A program made the translations under genes and the position numbers. A stretch of 64,000 nt of DNA from Pseudomonas sp. MTM4 (GTDB lineage Bacteria > Pseudomonadota > Gammaproteobacteria > Pseudomonadales > Pseudomonadaceae). Location: positions 3,313,501 to 3,377,500 of the forward strand of contig NZ_CP048411.1 of the NCBI RefSeq assembly GCF_019355055.1, written 5' to 3'. The notes under the pieces were generated by a model. The model saw only the letters and a list, made by a program, of their open reading frames with translations. It made no database searches and was not told the origin of the DNA. This document shows positions 47,331-55,840 of the stretch, piece by piece. How positions within the stretch are numbered: position 1 is the stretch's first letter; each line of letters begins with the position of its first letter.

Positions 47331-47367
47331 AGCGCCGCCTAGCGGCAGCCTCCTCGGAGCGAAAGAC

Positions 47368-48093
47368 ATGATCAGCAAAGACAGCCACACCCAACACATC
47401 TCCCAGCAGTTCAACGCCGAGCTGGAAGAGGTGCGCAGTCATCTCCTGGCCATGGGCGGGCTGGTGGAGAAGCAGGTCAACGACGCAGTCACCGCGCTGA
47501 TCGAGGCCGATTCCGGACTGGCCCAGCAGGTGCGCGACGTCGATGATCAGATCAACCATATGGAGCGCAACATCGATGAGGAATGCGTGCGCATCCTCGC
47601 CCGGCGCCAGCCAGCGGCCTCCGACCTGCGGCTGATCATCAGTGTCTCCAAGTCGGTGATCGATCTCGAGCGCATCGGCGACGAAGCGACCAAAATCGCC
47701 CGCCGCGCCATCCAGCTATGCGAAGAAGGCGAGTCGCCGCGCGGCTACGTCGAGGTGCGTCATATCGGCGACCAGGTGCGCAAGATGGTGCGCGAGGCGC
47801 TGGACGCCTTCGCCCGCTTCGACGCCGACCTGGCGTTGTCCGTGGCGCAGTACGACAAGACTGTCGACCGCGAATACAAGACCGCCCTGCGCGAGCTGGT
47901 CACCTTCATGATGGAAGACCCGCGCTCGATCTCCCGCGTGCTCAACGTCATCTGGGTGCTGCGCTCGCTGGAACGCATCGGCGACCACGCCCGCAACATC
48001 GCCGAACTGGTGATCTACCTGGTGCGCGGCACCGACGTACGCCACCTGGGCCTGACGCGTATGGCGGAGGAAGTTGCCAACAAGCGCGACTGA
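47368..48093 (+). CDS. phoU: Phosphate regulatory protein PhoU
   Basis: Peripheral cytoplasmic protein linking PstB and the sensor PhoR; it keeps the Pho regulon off when phosphate is plentiful. The 241 residues form the usual two three-helix PhoU repeats, each carrying a metal-binding-type motif: VIDLERIGDEATKIARRA (about 99-116) and VLRSLERIGDHARNIAELV (about 200-218), the E-RIGD signature of the family. I chose ATG 47368 with GGAG upstream; the open frame 5' of it crosses repeat sequence. It ends the pst operon and is followed by a REP cluster. Confidence 0.96.
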   Translation: MISKDSHTQHISQQFNAELEEVRSHLLAMGGLVEKQVNDAVTALIEADSGLAQQVRDVDDQINHMERNIDEECVRILARRQPAASDLRLIISVSKSVIDLERIGDEATKIARRAIQLCEEGESPRGYVEVRHIGDQVRKMVREALDAFARFDADLALSVAQYDKTVDREYKTALRELVTFMMEDPRSISRVLNVIWVLRSLERIGDHARNIAELVIYLVRGTDVRHLGLTRMAEEVANKRD

Positions 48094-48111
48094 AAATCGG
48101 CGGGGCCTGTT

Positions 48112-48309
48112 GGTGGGCTGAAGCCCACCCTACATAACTGAACCTTGAGGCTGGCTGGTGGTGGGCTGAAACGACCGGAGTGCGTCGACTAACGACCGCT
48201 CGGTGGGCTGAAGCGGAACGCCGCCCGGCCCACCCTACATGACTTCTGCCGCCACAGTTTCGTAGGGCGGGCCGCGCGGCGTTCCGCGTAGGGTGGGCTT
48301 CAGCCCACC
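48112..48309. repeat. Compound REP cluster after phoU
   Basis: Contains a complete inverted REP (48112-48133), a partial copy near 48160, a split copy (48202-48238) interrupted by GGAACGCCGCCCGG, a GC-rich variant at 48262-48287, and a complete direct REP (48288-48309). GCGGAACGCCG at about 48213 and CGGCGTTCCGC at about 48277 pair with each other. No gene is present between 48094 and 48329. Confidence 0.82.
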
Positions 48310-48329
48310 ATCGGGACAGGCGAGCCGGG

Positions 48330-49703
48330 TCAGCTCCCGCGCAGCTCTGCCTGCAATGCATCGAGCGCTGCCTGGCGTTCGCTGTCCTGCAGCCGGGCGC
48401 CGGGGTTGAGCGAAGACCATGCCGGATGCGCCCGGCAGCGCTGTAGCGCTTCGGGTAGCTTGCCCTCGCGCCAGGCTTTGTCGTCCGGTGCATTGAGGCG
48501 GATGGCGTCCATGGCGGCGTGGCCTCGGGCGGCGAGGGCGATCAACAACTGCCGTTGACGCAGGGCGAGCAGGCGCAGCACCGCATCGTCGACGGTCAAT
48601 TCTCGCTGGCCTTTGAGCTTGCCGAGCAGGCGGTTGCCGTAATGCCTGGCCGTCTGTGCGCCGCCGCCCGCGATGGCGCCGAGTAGCGCGGCGGCGCCGA
48701 GGGTGATGCCGCCGACCATCAGATCCACGCCGGCCCCGGCGGCTGCGCCCGCGGCCATCCCCCCACCGATTTTCACGCCCAGCTGTTTGAGCGTTTCGGG
48801 ATTGAACAGGTCATCGCCCCAGCGGCCGTCGAGCAACGGCAGGTCGGCAGCGGCGGCGTCCTGTAAGCGAAAGCCGTAGAGGCGCAATAACGCTTCAACA
48901 CAACGCTGCTCGCGGGCGCGCACGGCGTCGTGCAGTTCGCGGATCGCGCCGCGTTCCAGGTCCGGCTGGGCAGCGACGCTGCGACGACAGGCGGCGACAT
49001 CCACCAGCAGCTCGGCAATGAGCCGATTGCCCTCGCTCAGCCGAGCAGCGGCCTGGGCTTCGTGATCATCGATCAGTCGCTGTAGTTTCGGGCGGGACTG
49101 CTCCAGCAATAGCGCCAGGCTTTCATAGAGCCGGCGTTCACCATCGATCGGCGGCGCCACGCTGTCGAAGCGCACCAGCGCATGCAGACCCAGCCGTGCC
49201 AGCGCTTCGCGCCACTGGTCTTCCCGGTGACCGGGCTGGGCGACGAAATTGAGCACCGGCAGCAGCGGTTTGCCGCAGCTGGCGAGCACCGCCAGTTCGT
49301 CCTTGTACTTGGCCAGCACCGGCTCGCGGGCATCGATCACATAGAGTCCGGCGTCGCTAGCAAGCAACTGGCGCAGCACCTTGGCTTCCTGCTCGAAACG
49401 CTGGCGCGCCTCGCTGCCGTCGAGAAAACGTGCGGTGCGCGCCGGACCATCGAGACGTTCGCCGGGGCGTTCGATTCGCTCCAGGTGGTCGAGCAGGGCG
49501 ATGGCATCTTCCAGGCCGGGCGTGTCGTAGAGTTCCAGCAGCGGCTCGCCTTCGACCGACAACCGCGCGCCTTCGACGTGGCGGGTGGTGCTCGGTCGAT
49601 GCGAGACCTCGCCAAAGCCGACATCGCGGGTGAGGGTGCGCAGCAGCGAGGTCTTGCCGACGTTAGTGTGGCCGACCAGCGCGAGTTTCAGAGGGGCGCT
49701 CAT
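48330..49703 (-). CDS. DUF3482 GTPase with glycine-rich membrane-type segment
   Basis: Uncharacterised P-loop GTPase of 457 residues. The Era-like G domain shows G1 GHTNVGKTSL (about 11-20), G2 Thr in RPSTTRHVEG and G3 DTPGLEDAI (about 60-68). Where G4 NKxD is expected I read PVLNFVAQPG, so guanine specificity is unclear. The middle is helical (RPKLQRLIDDHEAQAAARLS). A strongly glycine/alanine-rich stretch at about 300-345 (KIGGGMAAGAAAGAGVDLM, LGAAALLGAIAGGGAQ) resembles glycine-zipper membrane-inserting helices. A DUF2868 membrane-protein gene starts upstream on the same strand; stop and start are 84 bases apart. They are a recurring pair in Pseudomonas by my recollection; the function is unknown. 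Confidence 0.85.
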   Translation of the reverse strand: MSAPLKLALVGHTNVGKTSLLRTLTRDVGFGEVSHRPSTTRHVEGARLSVEGEPLLELYDTPGLEDAIALLDHLERIERPGERLDGPARTARFLDGSEARQRFEQEAKVLRQLLASDAGLYVIDAREPVLAKYKDELAVLASCGKPLLPVLNFVAQPGHREDQWREALARLGLHALVRFDSVAPPIDGERRLYESLALLLEQSRPKLQRLIDDHEAQAAARLSEGNRLIAELLVDVAACRRSVAAQPDLERGAIRELHDAVRAREQRCVEALLRLYGFRLQDAAAADLPLLDGRWGDDLFNPETLKQLGVKIGGGMAAGAAAGAGVDLMVGGITLGAAALLGAIAGGGAQTARHYGNRLLGKLKGQRELTVDDAVLRLLALRQRQLLIALAARGHAAMDAIRLNAPDDKAWREGKLPEALQRCRAHPAWSSLNPGARLQDSERQAALDALQAELRGS

Positions 49704-49787
49704 AGGAGGCCTCCGCCGCTCTGCAGGAAGGCAAAGGGTGGCTCAGCATTGGCGGGTTTCATTCGTCCGGCGATTTCGACGTGGTCA

Positions 49788-51194
49788 TCAGTCATGACCG
49801 CTCTCCAGCCAAATCAATGGCGCGCTGCAGGAATGGACTATCCCAAGGCTATCCAGCGCCTGCCGCCAGTCCTCCAGGCGGTGACTATCCAGCGCCTCGC
49901 CGACTGGTGCCTGCAACAGCCAGACCCGCGTCTCATTGGCGCAACGGCTCAATTCGCCGATCAGGGCAAGCGTGCCGCGATCCGGCGAGCGACGCGGGTC
50001 GCAGGCGATGGCCAAGCGCTGCGGTGGAAACCGAGTCAGCTGATCGAGCAATCGACGGCGTTGCTCCCGGTCGTCCAGCACGCCGGCATCGGCGACCGAG
50101 TCAGGCAGCTTCGGTGGCCACGGGCGGCTCTGGTCCAGTTCGATGGCCACGAGAACGGCGCCTTCGCTGCCGTTCAATTGAGTGCCGAGGCTTGGGGCAT
50201 GCAGTTGGGTCGGTGCCGCGTCGCTGACGCCGAGACGTTCGCTGGGCGGTTGCAGCCGCTCGCGCAGCAGGCGGTAGGCGGGCAGTTGCAGATCCAGACG
50301 CAGCTGCGCACGACCGCGTCGCCAGCGCCACAGGCAGAACAGCGCCAGCAGTAGCCGCGGCAGCAGCCCATAGATGAGCACCACGCCCACCAGCCAGCCG
50401 GCCCAGTTCTGACGGGCGTTCTCGAGGTCGTTGCTCAGCGCACCACTAGCGCGAATCTGGTCGATATCGGGGACGCTGAACCCCAGCAACGACGGCAGAG
50501 CGCCGAGCGCCTGGGTCAGCCCGACGAAGGTGCCTTCGCCGAGTATGGTGGTTTCCCAGACGAAGCCATAACGCCGCGTGGCCAGTAGCGCCAGCAGGGT
50601 AACGAGCGCGCTGGACATCGCTAACAGCCACAGGCCATGCACACCCAAACCCAGCAGCCAACGCCCGAGGCGACGTCGTTCGAGCACCGCCAATAGCGCC
50701 GGTGCCAGTTGCACGGCGCGTGCGTCGCGGGCGAGCTTTTCGCTGAGCCAGAGCCACAATCGTCCCAGCGCGCCGCCGCTGTCGCCGGCCAGAGCGAAGC
50801 CAAGCAGCCAGCCGAGCAGCGTTAGCAGATTCAGCCCGAGCAGACTGCCCAGCGCCCAGAACACATTGACCGGTTGCTGCCCATCGCCAAGCGCTGCCCA
50901 CGCCAGCCCGGCACCGGTGAGCAGCGCGAGCAAGACCAGCGCGAAGCCGGCTAGACGCGCGCCCTGCCACCAATGCTTCTGGGCCTCGATCAGCCCGTCG
51001 CGGTGGGCCAACCACAGCGCGCGTCGCTCGATCAGCTCGGCAAGATCGCCGCCCTGCGCACGAGCTTGGCGGTTGGCTTCGGCATCGTCCAACGGCCCTG
51101 CGTGTTCTTCGCGCAGACGCACGGCTTCGGTCAGCCAGAGGCGGTCGAGGGGGTCGGGTAGCGGCAGGTGAGGTGCGGGCACACGGCTTCTCAT
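49788..51194 (-). CDS. DUF2868 membrane protein
   Basis: Inner-membrane protein of 468 residues with no assigned function. The N-terminal 90 residues are soluble and rich in Arg and Glu (LWLTEAVRLREEHAGPLD). Membrane helices follow at about 97-120 (LAGFALVLLALLTGAGLAW), 133-155 (FWALGSLLGLNLLTLLGWLL), 205-235 (GLGVHGLWLLAMSSALVTLL), and near 300 (LVGVVLIYGLLPRLLLALF). The C-terminal 150 residues are soluble and read like a Rossmann-type domain (EGAVLVAIELDQS, LAIACDPRRSPDRGTLALI). The downstream DUF3482 GTPase is on the same strand, suggesting one unit in which this protein anchors or gates the GTPase (inference). Confidence 0.82.
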   Translation of the reverse strand: MRSRVPAPHLPLPDPLDRLWLTEAVRLREEHAGPLDDAEANRQARAQGGDLAELIERRALWLAHRDGLIEAQKHWWQGARLAGFALVLLALLTGAGLAWAALGDGQQPVNVFWALGSLLGLNLLTLLGWLLGFALAGDSGGALGRLWLWLSEKLARDARAVQLAPALLAVLERRRLGRWLLGLGVHGLWLLAMSSALVTLLALLATRRYGFVWETTILGEGTFVGLTQALGALPSLLGFSVPDIDQIRASGALSNDLENARQNWAGWLVGVVLIYGLLPRLLLALFCLWRWRRGRAQLRLDLQLPAYRLLRERLQPPSERLGVSDAAPTQLHAPSLGTQLNGSEGAVLVAIELDQSRPWPPKLPDSVADAGVLDDREQRRRLLDQLTRFPPQRLAIACDPRRSPDRGTLALIGELSRCANETRVWLLQAPVGEALDSHRLEDWRQALDSLGIVHSCSAPLIWLESGHD

Positions 51195-51381
51195 AGTGGA
51201 CGGCTCGGTCCTGAGAATAACCGGTGCCGATCCGAAGGGTGAAATGGCTATCCAGCTGGAGCGCCGGCCGACTCTGTTAGCATCCGCCGCCGATCATCCC
51301 GCGGTTCGCCGCATCATCTGCCAGAAATTCGCCAAGCGGCGCTTTGTCTGCCGCTCCTGTGCGCTTCAAAAGGACGTTGCC

Positions 51382-51627
51382 ATGAAAGACATCTTCTTTT
51401 TCGACTCCATGCTGACGCCGAAGATCATTATCTTCATCTACTGGTTGGGCTTGATCAGCGTGGTCGTCGGGGCGATCGCCACGATGTTCAGCGATTACGG
51501 CGGAGGCTTCTGGTCCGGCCTGGGTGTGCTGCTGTTCGGCCTGATTGGTACGCGGGTCTGGTGCGAGCTGCTGATCGTGCTGTTCAAGATCAACGAGAAC
51601 CTGCAGAAAATCGCCAATCGTGAGTGA
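51382..51627 (+). CDS. DUF4282 small membrane protein
   Basis: Small inner-membrane protein of 81 residues with two helices, KIIIFIYWLGLISVVVGAIA (about 12-31) and FWSGLGVLLFGLIGTRVWCE (about 40-59). They are followed by the DUF4282 tail (LLIVLFKINENLQKI). The ATG at 51382 is preceded by AAGGACG and gives the family start MKDIFFFDSMLTPK; upstream in-frame sequence is not family-like. The function is unknown. It stands alone between the divergent DUF2868 gene and the convergent glpQ. Confidence 0.87.
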   Translation: MKDIFFFDSMLTPKIIIFIYWLGLISVVVGAIATMFSDYGGGFWSGLGVLLFGLIGTRVWCELLIVLFKINENLQKIANRE

Positions 51628-51664
51628 TCGGCTGAGGGCGGCGTCCTTGCCGCCAGAGTGCTAG

Positions 51665-52786
51665 TTATTCGCCCTGGGAGCGTACTTTCACCGCGACATC
51701 CGGGTGATCGATGAACAGCCCGTCGATGCCCGCATCAAGGAATGCACGGATTTCCGTTTCGATGTCGCCGCGATCGGCGGGCGAGTCACCGGCGCGCAGA
51801 TTGGTCGGCAGGAAAGCGTTCTCGGCTCGGAAGGTGTAGGGATGCACCTTGAGTCCGGCGGCGTGGGCGTTCGGGACGAAGTCGGTGGCTTGGCCCAGGT
51901 TGCCGTTGGCGTCGCGCGGGATGATGTAGCTCTTCTCTGGCCCGACGCCCGCTGCGTATTGCGCGATGGTCCTGAGCCCTTCGGCGGTGGCCATCTGTGC
52001 GTAGGTCAGGTCGCTGCCGCGCACTTGCTGGTCGTACGGCTGGCCGCCGCCGAACAGCTGAACCAGACGCAGCTGCGTCAGGCGGCTCAGGGTTTTCAGG
52101 TTCTCCACCTCGAACGATTGGATGTACACCGGCGCGTTGCGTCCGGCGTAGCCGTTGCGGTGCAGCGTGCGCACCAGCGGCTGCTCCATGGTCAGGCCGA
52201 GCTGTTGGAAATGCGTCGGATGCTTGGTTTCGATGTAGAGGCCGATGCGTCGGCGCTCGCTCAGCTGCAGGGTTTTCACCAGGTCGATGATTTCCTGCAG
52301 CGTGGGGATTTCCAGGCTGCCATCGAGACGGGCGTTGCCGGGGCGGATGTCCGGAATGCGCTCGATGGCGCGCAGGGTCTTCAGCTCGGCCAGGGTGAAG
52401 TCTTCGCTGAACCAGCCGGTCAGGCTGACCCCATCGACCATCTGCGTGCGCTTGCGATCGGCAAATTCAGGGTGCTGGGACACATCGGTGGTCAGCCCGA
52501 GTTCGTTGTCGTGACGGGCGACCAGCTCTCCGTCGCGTGTCATCACCAGGTCCGGCTCGACGTAGTCGGCGCCCTGCAGGACGGCCAGGGCGTACGAGGC
52601 GAGCGTGTGCTCGGGAACGTAGCCGCTGGCGCCGCGGTGGGCGATCACCAGAGGATGGGGTTCGTTGTGGTTGCCTTGCAGCTTCGCCTCGCTGGCCGAG
52701 TTTGGGGAGGCAGCGAAGGCGACTATCGGCAACAACAGGCCGCAGGCGGTGAACCAGTGGCGCAGGGTGAGAGTAGAGCGGACCAT
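51665..52786 (-). CDS. glpQ: Glycerophosphodiester phosphodiesterase GlpQ
   Basis: Periplasmic enzyme hydrolysing glycerophosphodiesters to glycerol-3-phosphate and an alcohol, supplying phosphate and carbon. The 373 residues begin with a signal peptide (MVRSTLTLRHWFTACGLLLP ... AFA). The GDPD barrel starts with LVIAHRGASGYVPEHTLASY (catalytic His, about residue 49), then DYVEPDLVMTRDGELVARHD (metal-binding Glu and Asp, second catalytic His) and YIETKHPTHF. It ends with GIDGLFIDHPDVAV. The ATG at 52786 has GGAG upstream; the frame is open much further but that stretch overlaps folA on the opposite strand. A PhoB-type heptamer array lies upstream. Confidence 0.94.
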   Translation of the reverse strand: MVRSTLTLRHWFTACGLLLPIVAFAASPNSASEAKLQGNHNEPHPLVIAHRGASGYVPEHTLASYALAVLQGADYVEPDLVMTRDGELVARHDNELGLTTDVSQHPEFADRKRTQMVDGVSLTGWFSEDFTLAELKTLRAIERIPDIRPGNARLDGSLEIPTLQEIIDLVKTLQLSERRRIGLYIETKHPTHFQQLGLTMEQPLVRTLHRNGYAGRNAPVYIQSFEVENLKTLSRLTQLRLVQLFGGGQPYDQQVRGSDLTYAQMATAEGLRTIAQYAAGVGPEKSYIIPRDANGNLGQATDFVPNAHAAGLKVHPYTFRAENAFLPTNLRAGDSPADRGDIETEIRAFLDAGIDGLFIDHPDVAVKVRSQGE

Positions 52787-52830
52787 GGGGCGTCTCCGTG
52801 GGAGGGGAGCGATCAGCCTGAAGCGTAACA

Positions 52831-52870
52831 GTGACGCCCGCTTGACGCTTCGGTGGAACGAACATGACGG
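52831..52870 (-). promoter_or_regulatory. Pho box array upstream of glpQ
   Basis: Reading the minus strand, four heptamers at an exact 11-base period: CCGTCAT, GTTCCAC, GCGTCAA, GCGTCAC. Individual matches to CTGTCAT/C are imperfect but the spacing is right, and glpQ is a known Pho regulon member in Pseudomonas aeruginosa. Confidence 0.55.
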
Positions 52871-52936
52871 TTCGATGTTATTGACGTTAATTCGACGCCA
52901 CTGACTGCCCGTGGGCCCTCTGCTATTCTCGCCGCC

Positions 52937-53452
52937 ATGACTCAGACCTCCCTTCCCCTCGCCATGATCGCCGCGCTCGCGGAAAACCGTGTCATTGGCC
53001 TCGACAACCGCATGCCCTGGCACCTGCCGGCCGATCTCAAGCACTTCAAGGCGATGACCCTCGGCAAGCCGATCATCATGGGTCGCAAGACCTGGGATTC
53101 GCTTGGGCGGCCGTTGCCGGGGCGGCTGAATCTGGTGATCAGCCGTCAGCCGGATCTGCAACTCGAAGGCGCCGAAACCTTCGCCAGTCTGGACGCTGCG
53201 CTGGTTCGCGCCGAGCAATGGGCGTGCGAGCAGGGTGTCGACGAACTGATGCTGATCGGCGGTGCGCAACTTTATGCCCAGGCGCTGGGCCAGGCGCAGC
53301 GCCTGTATCTGACCCGTATCGAAGCCGCTCCTGACGGCGATGCGTTCTTTCCGAGCTTCGACGAAGTCGAATGGCAGCGCAGCGACTGTCAGACGCATCC
53401 CGCCGAGGGCGAGGCGCCGGGCTATCGTTTCGAGACCTGGCAGCGGCGCTGA
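52937..53452 (+). CDS. folA: Dihydrofolate reductase FolA
   Basis: NADPH-dependent reduction of dihydrofolate to tetrahydrofolate, needed for thymidylate and purine synthesis. The 171-residue enzyme has the expected motifs: MIAALAENRVIGLDNRMPWH (the WH-LP active-site loop, with Asp in PADLKHFK as proton donor at about residue 34), PIIMGRKTWDSLGRPLPGR, and the NADPH segment ELMLIGGAQLYAQAL. The ATG at 52937 fits the family length. It shares an intergenic region of 150 bases with the divergent glpQ. Confidence 0.97.
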   Translation: MTQTSLPLAMIAALAENRVIGLDNRMPWHLPADLKHFKAMTLGKPIIMGRKTWDSLGRPLPGRLNLVISRQPDLQLEGAETFASLDAALVRAEQWACEQGVDELMLIGGAQLYAQALGQAQRLYLTRIEAAPDGDAFFPSFDEVEWQRSDCQTHPAEGEAPGYRFETWQRR

Positions 53453-53537
53453 ATCACCCATCGTTCCTTGATCGACGCCAAGTCTTCGCCTGGCGTCAGG
53501 CTCTATGCTTTTCGCTCGTTTGCCACGAGACATTTCC

Positions 53538-54184
53538 ATGCAGAACAACAGACCGGACGCCGGCCAGGCGATGACGATCGCGGCGATATTCGTGCGCCAT
53601 CCGCTCTGGGAGGATGCGTTGGCCTTGGCGCTGGGCACCGCGATGGTGGCGCTGGGCATCGCCTTCTATAGCCATGCGGGACTGCTGACCGGCGGCACGG
53701 TGGGCCTGGCCTTTTTGCTCAAGTATTTCGCCGGTTGGCCCTTCGGACTGGTGTTCTTCACGCTCAACCTGCCGTTCTACCTCTTGGCGATCTGGCGCAT
53801 GGGCTGGAGTTTTACCCTGCGCACCGTCGTTGCGGTAGGGCTGGTCTCACTGCTGGCCGAGTTGACGCCACACTGGATCCGCTTCGCCGAATTGAACATC
53901 TACTACGCGACGCTGTTCGGCGGCTTCGCCATGGGCGTCGGCTGTTGATGCTGTTCCGCCACCGCGCCAGCCTTGGCGGGGTGAACATCCTGGCGTTGTA
54001 TCTGCAGGAACGCATCGGCATGCGCGCGGGCACCTTCCAGATGGGTATCGATGCGCTGATCGTGCTGGCGGCAGTCTTCATCGTGCCGCCGGAAAAGGTC
54101 GTGCTATCCGTGCTCGGTGCGGTGGCGCTGAATCTAGTGCTGGCGATCAACCATCGTGCCGATCGGTATATGGGCGTCAGCTAG
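53538..54184 (+). pseudogene. YitT-family membrane protein, interrupted by a one-base frameshift
   Basis: Two open pieces in different frames together encode one YitT/DUF161-type membrane protein of about 215 residues. The first (53538-53948) starts MQNNRPDAGQAMTIAAIFVR and ends at GGFAMGVGC-stop. The second continues as LLMLFRHRASLGGVNILALY to a stop at 54184. The frame changes at 53942/53943: GTCGGC-TGTTGATG would read GGC-CTG-TTG-ATG with one extra C, restoring the family sequence GVGLLMLFRH. The protein would be a multipass membrane protein of unknown function. Either a true inactivating mutation or a single-base sequencing error would explain it. Its end overlaps the convergent phosphoesterase gene by 4 bases. 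Confidence 0.88.
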
Positions 54185-54636
54185 CCCAGCGTAACCAGCT
54201 GCGGGCGGGGCTGGCCGTCCTCGATGTCCAGCAACGCCAGGCTGATCGGCAGCGTGAAGCGGCGCCGCCCGGCACTGCCCGGGTTGATGTAGAGCACGCC
54301 GTCGATCTGCTCGATCTTCGGCTGATGGGAATGCCCGGCGATCACCACGGCGATACCGGCGTCGGCAGGGTTCAGCTCCAGTTCCTTGAGATCGTGCAGC
54401 ACGTGTATGCGCAGCCCGCCAAGCTGCAGATCCAGCCGCTCGGGGATCTCGGCGGCCCATTCACCGCTGTCGACATTGCCGCGAATCGCGTCCAGCGGCG
54501 CCAGCTCTCGCAGCGCGTCGAGAACTTCCGCCTTGCCGATATCGCCGGCATGGATGAGGCGGTCGCAACTTTTCAATGCGGTCACCGCTTCGGGCCGAAG
54601 CAGGCCGTGGGTGTCGGAAATGATGCCGATGCGCAT
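54181..54636 (-). CDS. YfcE/MJ0936-type metallophosphoesterase
   Basis: Small cytoplasmic calcineurin-like phosphoesterase of 151 residues. The metal-ligand motifs are all present: ISDTHG (about 6-11), [20 protein letters not shown] (the GNxD form), [11 protein letters not shown] (the GHTH-like motif as GHSH) and a closing [10 protein letters not shown] typical of the YfcE branch. Family members cleave phosphodiesters in vitro; the natural substrate is unknown. The ATG at 54636 has AGGAG upstream. It overlaps the YitT remnant tail to tail and diverges from the LhgO-like gene. Confidence 0.9.
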   Translation of the reverse strand: MRIGIISDTHGLLRPEAVTALKSCDRLIHAGDIGKAEVLDALRELAPLDAIRGNVDSGEWAAEIPERLDLQLGGLRIHVLHDLKELELNPADAGIAVVIAGHSHQPKIEQIDGVLYINPGSAGRRRFTLPISLALLDIEDGQPRPQLVTLG

Positions 54637-54739
54637 GCGGACTCCTGTCGTTCGAGTGTGCTCCAGGTTAAGGCAACCGAGACTTGGCCGCGGTTCGATG
54701 TTGCGGCAGTCTGATGCTCGAACGAACAGAGGCGAGTCA

Positions 54740-55840
54740 ATGGAACGAGTCGATTGCATCGTCATCGGGGCGGGCGTGGTGGGGCTTGCGGTGGCACGGG
54801 CACTGGCGCGAACCGGGCGTGAGGTGCTGATTCTGGAAGCAGAGGCGGCCATCGGCACGGGCACCAGTTCGCGCAATAGCGAAGTCATTCATGCCGGCAT
54901 TTATTATCCGCAAGGCTCGCTGAAGGCGCGGCTGTGCGTGGCCGGGCGAGATGCGCTCTATGACTTCTGCGACAGCCACGGCGTGCCTTATCGGCGCTGC
55001 GGCAAGCTGATCGTCGCGACCGACGAGTCGCAACTGGCCGGACTCCAGGCGCTCCAAGAACACGGAGCGGCCAACGGCGTCGAGGATTTGCAACGGCTCG
55101 ATGCCGACGAGTTGAAAGCGCTGGAGCCGCAGCTCAATGCCATCGCGGGACTTCTGTCGCCGAGCACCGGCATCGTCGACAGCCACTCGCTGATGCTGGC
55201 GCTGCAGGGCGACGCCGAGCGTGCAGGTGCATTGCTGGCGCTGCGTGCACCGGTGGAGGCGGTCGAGGTTTTGGATAGCGGGTTGCGTGTCGATATCGGC
55301 GGGGATGAACCGATGACGCTGATCGCGTCGGCCGTGATCAACTGCGCCGGGCATTCAGCGCCGGTGATCGCCGCTCGGACCCGCGGCCTGCCTGCCGATG
55401 CGGTGCCAACGCGCTATTTCGCCAAGGGCAGTTATTTCAGCCTGGCGACGGCGACGCCCTTCCGGCATCTGGTTTATCCGCTACCCGAGCCTGGCGGGCT
55501 GGGCGTGCACCTGACGTTGGATTTGGGTGGTCAGGCCCGCTTCGGCCCTGACGTGCAGTGGGTCGAGTCACTCGATTACGATCTGGACGCCCGTCGCGCC
55601 GATGGTTTTTACGCTGCCATCCGGCGGTATTGGCCTAGGCTGCCGGATGGCGCGCTGCAACCGGCTTATACCGGCATCCGACCGAAAATCAGCGGCCCGG
55701 ACGAGCCGGCGGCGGATTTTCGGATCGACGGCCCGGCGCAGCATGGCATCGCCGGGTTGGTGCATCTGTTCGGCATCGAGTCGCCAGGGCTGACCGCAGC
55801 CTTGGCGATTGCCGACGAGGTGTGCCAGCACCTCTGGTGA
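54740..55840 (+). CDS. LhgO-like FAD-dependent oxidoreductase
   Basis: DAO-superfamily flavoprotein of 366 residues resembling L-2-hydroxyglutarate dehydrogenase/oxidase. The FAD motif [17 protein letters not shown] (about 10-26) is followed by [20 protein letters not shown], where [16 protein letters not shown] matches the LhgO family. [21 protein letters not shown] and [12 protein letters not shown] are further family phrases. Substrate assignment rests on family resemblance only. The ATG at 54740 is the first giving the Rossmann start. Its stop codon (55838-55840) directly abuts the stop of the convergent permease (55841-55843). Confidence 0.88.
   Translation: MERVDCIVIGAGVVGLAVARALARTGREVLILEAEAAIGTGTSSRNSEVIHAGIYYPQGSLKARLCVAGRDALYDFCDSHGVPYRRCGKLIVATDESQLAGLQALQEHGAANGVEDLQRLDADELKALEPQLNAIAGLLSPSTGIVDSHSLMLALQGDAERAGALLALRAPVEAVEVLDSGLRVDIGGDEPMTLIASAVINCAGHSAPVIAARTRGLPADAVPTRYFAKGSYFSLATATPFRHLVYPLPEPGGLGVHLTLDLGGQARFGPDVQWVESLDYDLDARRADGFYAAIRRYWPRLPDGALQPAYTGIRPKISGPDEPAADFRIDGPAQHGIAGLVHLFGIESPGLTAALAIADEVCQHLW

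Noticed and set aside
52787..53659. N-terminal extension of glpQ across folA
   Set aside because: It lacks homology, overlaps folA on the other strand, and would bury the clear signal peptide starting at 52786.
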